DNA of 8,320 nucleotides from Nitrospirota bacterium. Its GTDB lineage: Bacteria > Nitrospirota > UBA9217. A program made the position numbers and the translations under genes. The DNA lies in the NCBI GenBank assembly GCA_013334545.1, contig JAAXXJ010000121.1:1-8320 (forward strand), in the 5' to 3' direction. The notes under the pieces were generated by a model. The model saw only the letters and a program-made list of their open reading frames with translations. It searched no databases and was not told where the DNA came from. Positions 1 through 5,319 of the stretch are shown in pieces; the first letter of the stretch is position 1, and each line of letters starts with the position of its first letter.

Positions 1-72
1 AGCTCCCGGTCCACGCGCGGCTGCAAGAGGGTCTGGCACTCCCCTTGCGGTCGCGCGCCGCGGCCATTCGAA
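1..72 (-). pseudogene. Decayed copy of a polyferredoxin 3' segment, cut by the window edge
   Basis: Positions 1-72 align with 782-855, which lie inside the polyferredoxin gene (about residues 453-476, just before its last cysteine group), with roughly 10 differences including two single-base gaps. Shared runs include GGTCCACGCGCGGCTGC and TCCCCTTGCGGTCGCGC. The first gap, near position 38, shifts the reading frame, so the copy no longer encodes the matching peptide. Substitutions are not concentrated at third codon positions, which fits non-coding decay. Similarity stops near position 72 and may continue left beyond the window. It could be a remnant of a tandem duplication, the leftover of an insertion that displaced the gene end, or the 3' part of a broken paralogue. 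Confidence 0.7.
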
Positions 73-177
73 AAGGGCTGCTAAGTCGTTTGCCGCTCGT
101 GTTCCTTAATGCCTTCTTGTTGTTCTGCCCAGGAAGATATGCAGCCGCGACGCCCGGTCATGCCCAACATACGGTTG

Positions 178-627
178 TTATTTTTTCGCTCTATTCGTGA
201 TGTCGATCAACAGGTCGTCGTTCATTTTCATTTTACTCGGCACGAACCACGGCGCTGATATCGCTACCGATATCCCGACTGAAACCTCATTACATCCTCC
301 CGTCTTGCTGAGACAGAATGAGGCGGATTTCGCACCCTCCTCGTCAACGACGACGCCTCCTGTAAGTCCCTTTTGCTTCTTGTAGAATTCGACCACCTTG
401 GCAAACGAATCATTTGTCCGGTAGCAATGTTTCGACTTCGTAAGCCCCGAACTGTCTTCCCGCTCTTTAATAATGCCCATCGAGGGCGCTGCGCAGACTT
501 CCTTCGTATCAGCGTCGGACTTGGCGCCGGGATAGGATTGTATGCCGAAATCATCCCCAGCGGCTGCAATCCCGGACGTCGCAATAATTGCTGTCAGAGC
601 GAAACAATACATCAGGCTTTTCTTCAT
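178..627 (-). CDS. Small secreted protein with four cysteines, function unknown
   Basis: A 149-residue protein beginning MKKSLMY. It has a typical Sec signal peptide: two lysines, a hydrophobic core at about residues 5-20, and an Ala-rich cleavage region near residues 21-24. The predicted mature form is about 125 residues and probably periplasmic. It contains four cysteines (45, 68, 105, 112), enough for two disulphides, and a segment CYRTNDSFAKVVEFYKKQ (68-85) that looks like a conserved helix. I do not recognise the family with certainty. It resembles small exported proteins with a Tyr-Pro-Gly-Ala start (32-35) and a later 'FYK' helix. The start at 627 is chosen because AAAGGAGT lies seven bases upstream and the signal peptide then begins cleanly; an upstream in-frame ATG at 648 would add seven residues without a comparable site. 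It lies 39 bp downstream of the polyferredoxin gene with no terminator visible between, so co-transcription is likely. Confidence 0.75.
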   Translation of the reverse strand: MKKSLMYCFALTAIIATSGIAAAGDDFGIQSYPGAKSDADTKEVCAAPSMGIIKEREDSSGLTKSKHCYRTNDSFAKVVEFYKKQKGLTGGVVVDEEGAKSASFCLSKTGGCNEVSVGISVAISAPWFVPSKMKMNDDLLIDITNRAKK

Positions 628-633
628 GGTTTG

Positions 634-641
634 ACTCCTTT
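634..641 (-). promoter_or_regulatory. Ribosome binding site that fixes the start of the secreted protein
   Basis: On the minus strand this reads AAAGGAGT, a strong Shine-Dalgarno match ending six to seven bases before the ATG at 627. It lies inside the longer reading frame that opens at 648, and so argues for the shorter start. Confidence 0.7.
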
Positions 642-666
642 CGGTCATGCATGCGTAACTCGGATA

Positions 667-2211
667 TCAACTCAATAATAGCTGATTGTCCTTCGACCTG
701 CTCTCCCCGACGCTCGAGACATAGATAGCGGGCCTGCCGAGCACCGGGCACTTGGCCTCGCAGATGCCGCAGCCGATGCAGAGCTCCAGGTCCACGCGCG
801 GCTGCTGGAGGGTCTGGACCATCCCCTTGCGGTCGCGCACCTCGGCCGTTTCGAACCAGACGGCCTTCTTCGGCGTGGGGCAGACCTCCTCGCACATGAT
901 GCAGGGCGTCGCGTGCGCCCAGGGCAGACAGCGGCCTTTATCGATCATCGCAAGCCCGATCTTGACCTTGGCCTTCTCCGGAAGCGAGAGCTTCCTGATC
1001 GCGCCCGTGGGACAGACCTGGCCGCAGAGCGTGCAGCGGTATTCGCAGTAGCCGATGCGCGGCACGAGCGTGGGCGACCAGATGCCTTCGAGCCCTGCTT
1101 CCATAAGCGTCGGCTGGAGGCCGTTCGTGATGCAGACCTTCATGCACTCCCCGCACTTCACGCACCGGCTGAGGAACTCCCTCTCTTCCCGCGAGCCCGG
1201 CGGCCTGAGCAGGTCTGGATTCTTGGCATTGGCCGTGCCGAGCGGCGTTATCCGCAGGAGCGGCACCGCTGCGATGCCGGACAGCGCCGAGACGACCACC
1301 CGCCTCCTGCCGAGGTCCATGGCCGGCGTTTGTTTCTTTCCGGAGAATCCGAACAGAACGGCATTGTTCGGGCAGATGTCGTCGCAGTTCCAGCAGTAGT
1401 AGCATTCTGCGTCCCTCCACTTCCCCTTCTGGTCCGGCACGGCATTCCCCTGGCAGACCGTGGCGCAGGCGCCGCACTCAGTGCAGCCCTCGCTCACCGA
1501 ACGCTTGAGGAGCGAAAATCGCGACAGCAGCCCAAGGAGCGCGCCGAGCGGGCAGAGGTACCGGCACCAGAAGCGCTTCTCTACCAGGTTCAGGCTGAGG
1601 ATGGCGAGGAACAGTATGCCGATGAAGACGCTCTGATTGTAGATGGCCTGGTTGAAGGACAGCACGCTCTTTTTGAGAAGGGTGTAGACCGGCTCCGAGA
1701 CCGCGGCCATGCCGAGAGGATTGACGGAATAGATAGCATCGAACGTTGACCGGACAGCATAATTGAAGAGCGGATACACGCTCAGCGAGAACGACCGGAT
1801 GAGCAGCGAGATGGGGTCCATGATGCCGACGGGCTGGAGCGTGAACACTGCCGACGCAAGGACACCGATAAGGAGATAATATTTCACCCGGTGCCAGTTC
1901 TTGAGGTCCCGGGCCGGCCGCCGCTTGCCGAGCGAGCCGACCAGGTTGTGCAGCGTCCCGAGCGGACAGACCCAACCGCAGAACACCCGGCCAAGGACCA
2001 TCGACAGGACGATCACGACGAGGGAGAGCAGGAAGGCCTTCGCCACGGCATGGGCGGACAGGAGCGTGGTGATCAGGATGAGGGGGTCGAAATCGAGAAA
2101 GAGCCGGACAGGATAGCCCAGTTCATCGTTCCCCTTGGACTCTGTCTGGATGAAGAGGAACAGGAACAGGAGGAGAAAGAGACCTTGAATTATCCTACGA
2201 AGGTTTTGCAT
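667..2211 (-). CDS. NapH/NapG-like fused membrane polyferredoxin (4Fe-4S protein)
   Basis: A 514-residue membrane iron-sulphur protein likely to carry electrons across or along the inner membrane. The N-terminal half is NapH/NosR-like: membrane segments at about 7-21, 44-73, 110-125 and 194-210, two membrane-border Cys-x3-Cys-Pro motifs (C78/C82 in FCGWVCPLG, C216/C220 in WCRYLCPLG), then two ferredoxin groups (C243-246-249-253 and C270-273-276-280). Residues 302-320 are three arginines followed by a hydrophobic stretch, like a Tat signal or extra membrane span. The C-terminal half is NapG-like, with four more cysteine groups (C350-360, C389/393-400, C428-444, C478-488). NapH and NapG are normally separate proteins. 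No nap catalytic genes are in view, so the redox partner is unknown; the DUF362 gene upstream is a candidate. The start at 2211 is preferred because the longer GTG frame to 2277 runs through repeat and hairpin DNA. Only a weak AGG lies upstream of 2211. Confidence 0.85.
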   Translation of the reverse strand: MQNLRRIIQGLFLLLFLFLFIQTESKGNDELGYPVRLFLDFDPLILITTLLSAHAVAKAFLLSLVVIVLSMVLGRVFCGWVCPLGTLHNLVGSLGKRRPARDLKNWHRVKYYLLIGVLASAVFTLQPVGIMDPISLLIRSFSLSVYPLFNYAVRSTFDAIYSVNPLGMAAVSEPVYTLLKKSVLSFNQAIYNQSVFIGILFLAILSLNLVEKRFWCRYLCPLGALLGLLSRFSLLKRSVSEGCTECGACATVCQGNAVPDQKGKWRDAECYYCWNCDDICPNNAVLFGFSGKKQTPAMDLGRRRVVVSALSGIAAVPLLRITPLGTANAKNPDLLRPPGSREEREFLSRCVKCGECMKVCITNGLQPTLMEAGLEGIWSPTLVPRIGYCEYRCTLCGQVCPTGAIRKLSLPEKAKVKIGLAMIDKGRCLPWAHATPCIMCEEVCPTPKKAVWFETAEVRDRKGMVQTLQQPRVDLELCIGCGICEAKCPVLGRPAIYVSSVGESRSKDNQLLLS

Positions 2212-2212
2212 T

Positions 2213-2239
2213 GTTACAAACCTGAAGAACGCTTGTAAC
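2213..2239 (-). promoter_or_regulatory. Dyad just upstream of the polyferredoxin start (operator or leader hairpin)
   Basis: A perfect 7-bp inverted repeat, GTTACAA and TTGTAAC, at 2213-2219 and 2233-2239 with a 13-base spacer. It begins two bases before the chosen ATG. The only Shine-Dalgarno-like AGG lies at its inner edge, so as RNA it could hide or present the ribosome site; as DNA it could be a repressor site. It also shares bases with the inverted decamer repeats. The functional role is inferred from position only. Confidence 0.35.
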
Positions 2240-2279
2240 CACGGGTTCCGGCTTCGCCGGAACACACAGATGAACACTG
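2235..2279 (-). repeat. Inverted-orientation decamer repeats interrupted by a hairpin
   Basis: Read on the minus strand, this holds cagtgttcat (2279-2270), ctgtgtgttc (2269-2260) and, after a hairpin, ccgtggttac (2244-2235). These are members of the same 10-base family that forms the array at 2520-2712, but in the opposite orientation. The palindrome at 2245-2263 sits between the second and third units. The two repeat zones thus face each other across about 240 bp that contains a small reading frame. Confidence 0.6.
2245..2263. repeat. Perfect 8-bp-stem palindrome, REP-like hairpin
   Basis: GTTCCGGC, a three-base loop TTC, then GCCGGAAC: a perfect stem with strong G-C pairs. No T-run follows on either strand, so it is not a standard intrinsic terminator. 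It looks like a small mobile or structural repeat inserted in the decamer unit, or an mRNA-stabilising hairpin in the leader of the polyferredoxin gene. Confidence 0.6.
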
Positions 2280-2280
2280 A

Positions 2281-2315
2281 TAAATCAAAACGCCTTCTTT
2301 CGAAGAACGAAAGGC
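2281..2315 (-). terminator. Weak terminator-like hairpin after the small membrane ORF
   Basis: On the minus strand, CTTTCG-TTCTT-CGAAAG (2313-2297) forms a perfect 6-bp stem with a 5-base loop. An alternative pairing extends to GCC/GGC with a 3-base bulge. It is followed by GTTTTGATTTA, a broken T-rich tract. It starts eight bases after the stop codon of the frame at 2323-2493. The T-tract is poor, so it is only a candidate. Confidence 0.35.
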
Positions 2316-2322
2316 CAGGCCA

Positions 2323-2493
2323 TCAGGAGACGGAGAGCACCATAAGCGCAATTGGGAACCATACGTCGGGACTACCAAAAAAGGTTCCATCATCTGCCAT
2401 TTTCGAGCCTGAGGGATCAAGATATCCACAGGTTCCTATCCACAGGAGAACAGATCCCATTATCACACTCACTGCTGATAGTAATTTTTTCAT
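2323..2493 (-). CDS. Possible 56-residue small membrane protein
   Basis: Opens with MKKLLSAVSVIMGSVLLWIG, a positively charged start followed by a membrane span (about residues 4-20). A short polar loop rich in Asp, Gly and Ser follows (24-40), then a second hydrophobic stretch (about 43-56) that ends at the stop. I do not recognise a family for certain; the loop resembles that of small two-span hypothetical proteins. For a real gene: sensible lysine start, coherent topology, an ATG with stop well separated from the repeats, and a terminator-like hairpin after it. Against: no good ribosome site, AT-richer codons than its neighbours, and repeat-rich surroundings. The C-terminal span is short and could be truncated. 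It lies between opposed decamer repeat zones. Confidence 0.4.
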   Translation of the reverse strand: MKKLLSAVSVIMGSVLLWIGTCGYLDPSGSKMADDGTFFGSPDVWFPIALMVLSVS

Positions 2494-2519
2494 GTGTTGA
2501 CTTTGTGTTAGTTTGTTTC

Positions 2520-2712
2520 CTGCGTCCATCTGCGCTCATCCGCGTCCAAATCACGCCTTGCTCCTCTCTGTGTTCATCTGTGGTCCAAGAGAGTATATTC
2601 GACTCAATCCGTGTTAATCCGTGTCCATCCGTGGTCAATAAACGTCTTGGCTCTGTCTGTGTTCATCTGTGGTTAATGCTTTTCTGTTTCAACCGTGTCC
2701 GTCCGTGGTCAC
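2520..2712 (+). repeat. Array of degenerate 10-bp repeats (consensus CYGTGTYCAT)
   Basis: Five clusters of two or three exactly adjacent decamers. Cluster 1: ctgcgtccat, ctgcgctcat, ccgcgtccaa (2520-2549). Cluster 2: ctgtgttcat, ctgtggtcca (2568-2587). Cluster 3: ccgtgttaat, ccgtgtccat, ccgtggtcaa (2609-2638). Cluster 4: ctgtgttcat, ctgtggttaa (2657-2676). Cluster 5: ccgtgtccgt, ccgtggtcac (2693-2712). Cluster starts are spaced 36-48 bases apart and most clusters end in a GTGGTYAA-type unit. Similar 'gtgttcatctgtggtt' sequences occur in intergenic DNA of many environmental bacteria (general recollection, not a search). The last decamer contains the stop codon of the DUF362 gene. Function is unknown. 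It is not a CRISPR: units are too short and there are no uniform spacers. Confidence 0.75.
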
Positions 2713-3611
2713 GCTTGCAGTTTCATGATCTTCAACTTGTTCAGGTCCATGACGCCGAACCCGTGCTCCGCAGCGATCCGCACGCAGCCAAGATCGCCCC
2801 CCTTCATGCCGAAGAGCGTTGCACCGTAGGCGTCGATGGCAACCTGGTCCACGCCGGTGATGACCGTGTCGAGCTTCTTCACGTCCTTCAGGTCGCCGCC
2901 CTGGGGACCGTTGTCGGTCAGGATACGGACAGCATCGAGGATGGTGAGGCACGGTTTGGCCTTCATGGCAAGATCCACCAGGCTTTCGTCCAGCTTCTGG
3001 TGGATCATCCTGCGGGAGCCACCCATCATGCCCATCCAGTTCTTCATGGACAGGGTGAGCTTGGCGAGGCTGTGGTGCTTGGCGATGGGGACGTTGATCA
3101 CCTTGTCGGCCTCGAATATCTCGGAGTACAGCGGCCAGGTCTTGAGCGCCAGGCCGTTGATGGGCATCTCTTTGAACTTCCGGTCGTCCATGTGGCTCAC
3201 CTCGGCGTCGACGGCGCGTGCAGCCGGCTCGATGCCGCTTTGGACATAGCACCTGCGGGGATCGTTCACCGGCCGGTCGAAGACCTTCACCTTCTTCGCT
3301 CCCGCTTCGTAGCAGAGCTTAACGACCGCGGCGACCACCTCGGGGTTCGTGTCACCGGCCTGCTCGGGCACACGGTCCCATCCGATGTTCGGTTTCACCA
3401 CGACGACATCGCCGCGGCCGATGAACCGCCTGATGCCGCCAAGGGCATCGATGGCAGCCTTCGTGATAGCTTCCGGGGACGGACCGCGGACAACGGCAAG
3501 GTCGGGATAGCCTGCTGCACCGGCGATGCTGCTCAGCGGGTCGACGGCTATGGGAAGGGTGAATCCGATGCTGCTGATCGCTGCGGTCTTCAGGAACGTT
3601 CTGCGGTCCAT
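2709..3611 (-). CDS. Tat-exported DUF362 domain protein
   Basis: A 300-residue protein beginning MDRRTFLKTAAISSIGF, a canonical twin-arginine signal (RRTFLK) with a hydrophobic stretch to about residue 22, so the protein is probably exported folded to the periplasm. The remainder matches the DUF362 family: VVVKPNIGWD (70-79), the segment around AKHH and LTLSMKNWMGMMGG (178-198), DAVRILTDNGPQGG (226-239) and GVDQVAIDAYGATLFG (253-268). Many DUF362 proteins carry a ferredoxin domain; this one has no Cys-x2-Cys cluster, and a polyferredoxin is encoded next along, so the iron-sulphur part may be supplied by that neighbour (inference). The biochemical activity of this class is not known to me. The start at 3611 is chosen for GAGGTGA five bases upstream and the clean Tat signal; an in-frame ATG at 3698 lies upstream of the promoter. 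The stop lies inside a decamer repeat, so the original C-terminus may have been altered. Confidence 0.85.
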   Translation of the reverse strand: MDRRTFLKTAAISSIGFTLPIAVDPLSSIAGAAGYPDLAVVRGPSPEAITKAAIDALGGIRRFIGRGDVVVVKPNIGWDRVPEQAGDTNPEVVAAVVKLCYEAGAKKVKVFDRPVNDPRRCYVQSGIEPAARAVDAEVSHMDDRKFKEMPINGLALKTWPLYSEIFEADKVINVPIAKHHSLAKLTLSMKNWMGMMGGSRRMIHQKLDESLVDLAMKAKPCLTILDAVRILTDNGPQGGDLKDVKKLDTVITGVDQVAIDAYGATLFGMKGGDLGCVRIAAEHGFGVMDLNKLKIMKLQA

Positions 3612-3669
3612 GGCATCACCTCGGAGAATGTGTCGGCGATCTGAGCGAAGGGAGGGGATCGACTGCTTA

Positions 3670-3698
3670 ACTATATCCGAGCAGGCCGGGGCTGTCAA
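3670..3698 (-). promoter_or_regulatory. Sigma-70-type promoter for the DUF362 gene
   Basis: On the minus strand TTGACA (3698-3693) is followed by exactly 17 bases and TATAGT (3675-3670): a perfect -35 box, optimal spacing and a -10 box one base from consensus. Transcription would begin near 3663, giving a leader of about 50 bases. The -35 box contains the TGA stop of the upstream MFS gene, so the promoter starts precisely where that gene ends. This suggests the DUF362 gene has its own transcription start, separate from the accD group. Confidence 0.7.
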
Positions 3699-5086
3699 GA
3701 AGGGCCGGCGGCGTCATGGTGGACCTTCCCGCGTGTAAGTGATGCAAAGATGCCCGCGCCGCACAGGAGGGCGGAAAGGAGGAATGTGGTCTTCACGCTC
3801 TTCAAGAAGAGCGGGTAGTACTCAGGCGTGATCTGCACCCTGCCGATGTACAGCGCAAAGATCACCATGACCAGCCCCATGCTGAGCATCTGGCCGGTCA
3901 GCCGCATGGTCCCGAGCATGGCAGATCCCACACCGTAGTGCCGCCGGTCGATGGAACTCATGACCGCATTGGTATTGGGCGACGAGAACAGGGCGAACCC
4001 GAACCCGATGATGATCAGGTTCGTGATGATGAACCACAAGGGGGCTTGCTCGTCCAGGAAGGCGAAGAGGGCCAGGCCCAGGGCCGTGAACCCCATGCCG
4101 ATGGACGCCACGATACGCGGTTCTCTTGTATCGGACATCCTGCCCGCGAGAGGCGAAAAGACCGCCATGACGATCGGCTGGGCGATCAGGACCATGCCTG
4201 CCTGGCGCGGCGTGAAGCCCTTGATGTACTGGAGGTAGAGGCTGACGAGAAAGGTCACCGCGAAGGTGGCGCTGTAGTTGATCAGCGCCGCGATATTGGA
4301 CATCGAGAACGTGACATTCGTGATCAGGAGCCGCATGTCGAGAAGTGGGCTCGGTACCCTGAGCTCCCAGACAATGAACGCGCCGATCCAGAGCAGCCCG
4401 AACAGGACCAGCAGGACGCCCGACCGGCCGGGCAGGACCGTCAGCCCGTACATGACCGTGACGAGGCTGACCGCGTAGATGAGGGCGCCGCCGAGGTCGA
4501 ACCGTTCGCCTTGCGCCTCGGCCCATTCGCCCTTGAGCCGCCGCACGATGAAGTACATGGCCACGAGACCGGCAGGCACGTTCGCCAGGAAGATGCTCCG
4601 CCAGCCGAACTGCTGGGTCAGAAATCCGCCGAGAAAGGGACCAAGGGACAGTCCGATGTACACGGCCGAGACATTGATCCCCAGCACCCTGCCCCGCTCC
4701 GCCGGCGGGAAGACCGATGTGACGATGGCGATGCCGGTGCCGAAGATCATGGCGCTGCCGAATCCCTGCAGCACCCGCAGCGCAAGAAGGGCGGACACGG
4801 TGCTGGACAGGACGATGAGACTCGATGCGACGGTGTAGATGATGATGCCCGCGGAGAATATCCGCTTCCGGCCGTAAATGTCCGCGATCCTTCCGAAGGG
4901 CACCAGGAACATGGCCGCAGCCAGCAGGTACGAGGTGGGGACCCAGCTCAGGAGCACCGCGTTCATGCCGAACTCCCTTCCCATGACCGGGAGCGCGACG
5001 TTCACGGACGAGACCATGAAGGGGGTGAGGAACGACGCCAGGACGGCGACGAGCAGGGCGGTTCTTTTCGTTTCGGCATCATGCAT
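3695..5086 (-). CDS. MFS efflux transporter, DHA2 (14-span, EmrB/QacA-like) family
   Basis: A 463-residue inner-membrane drug/proton antiporter-like protein. It shows the early NVALPVM motif (about 29-35), MFS motif A in the loop after span 2, GRIADIYGRKRIF (65-77), a motif-C-like GLSLGPFLGGF region (145-155) typical of antiporters, and a second motif-A-like loop later (AGRMSDTREPRI). Overall hydrophobicity fits about 14 spans, as in DHA2 exporters. Substrate cannot be read from the sequence. Start choice: the ATG at 5086 has GGAGGG seven bases upstream; an in-frame ATG at 5101 shares one base with the stop of the preceding DUF2905 gene (TGATG) and would add five residues. Either way it is tightly coupled to that gene. 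Its stop codon lies in the next promoter's -35 box. Confidence 0.9.
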   Translation of the reverse strand: MHDAETKRTALLVAVLASFLTPFMVSSVNVALPVMGREFGMNAVLLSWVPTSYLLAAAMFLVPFGRIADIYGRKRIFSAGIIIYTVASSLIVLSSTVSALLALRVLQGFGSAMIFGTGIAIVTSVFPPAERGRVLGINVSAVYIGLSLGPFLGGFLTQQFGWRSIFLANVPAGLVAMYFIVRRLKGEWAEAQGERFDLGGALIYAVSLVTVMYGLTVLPGRSGVLLVLFGLLWIGAFIVWELRVPSPLLDMRLLITNVTFSMSNIAALINYSATFAVTFLVSLYLQYIKGFTPRQAGMVLIAQPIVMAVFSPLAGRMSDTREPRIVASIGMGFTALGLALFAFLDEQAPLWFIITNLIIIGFGFALFSSPNTNAVMSSIDRRHYGVGSAMLGTMRLTGQMLSMGLVMVIFALYIGRVQITPEYYPLFLKSVKTTFLLSALLCGAGIFASLTRGKVHHDAAGPS

Positions 5087-5100
5087 TGTCATGCCCTCCA

Positions 5101-5319
5101 TCAGCGGAACTTCCCGATCACAGAGAGGATGAGGCTGATAAGGAGGCTCACGACGATGCTCGTGGCCAGGGGGAAGTAGAACGTAAAATTCTCTCGTTTG
5201 ATAAGGATATCACCGGGGAGCTTGCCGAGGAACGGGACCTTCTGGAAAAACAGGAGGATGAGGCCTACTGCGATGAGCACGGCCCCGAGCAGGATGAGGC
5301 CTTTTGCCAGTTCATTCAT
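5101..5319 (-). CDS. DUF2905 family small membrane protein
   Basis: A 72-residue protein with two membrane spans (about 6-24 and 48-66) separated by a short polar loop. The loop and span edges carry the DUF2905 signature: a Gly-Lys-Leu-Pro-Gly-Asp-Ile core (32-38) followed by the 'FYFPLATS' type segment (47-54). The family is widespread, conserved and uncharacterised. The start overlaps the last eight bases of accD (AATGAATGA serves as the end of accD and the start here), and no strong ribosome site of its own is seen, so translation probably depends on ribosomes finishing accD. Its stop overlaps or abuts the MFS gene start. Confidence 0.9.
   Translation of the reverse strand: MNELAKGLILLGAVLIAVGLILLFFQKVPFLGKLPGDILIKRENFTFYFPLATSIVVSLLISLILSVIGKFR

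Noticed and set aside
2212..2277. GTG start at 2277 for the polyferredoxin, adding 22 residues
   Set aside because: The added codons come from the reverse decamer repeats and the palindrome, and have no ribosome site. The ATG at 2211 gives a normal NapH-like start.
2520..2712. CRISPR array
   Set aside because: Repeat units are only 10 bases, directly adjacent and degenerate. There are no unique spacers of even length and no cas genes.
2352..3644. Plus-strand open frame of 430 codons across the repeats and opposite the DUF362 gene
   Set aside because: Its first part merely translates the decamer repeats and the remainder is antisense to the DUF362 gene. Such repeat-derived peptides are prone to be annotated as spurious proteins.
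3938..5179. Long plus-strand open frame of 413 codons opposite the MFS gene
   Set aside because: It is antisense to a well-supported transporter. Its translation is rich in Arg, Asp, Glu and His with no domain, as expected from GC-rich codon bias on the other strand.
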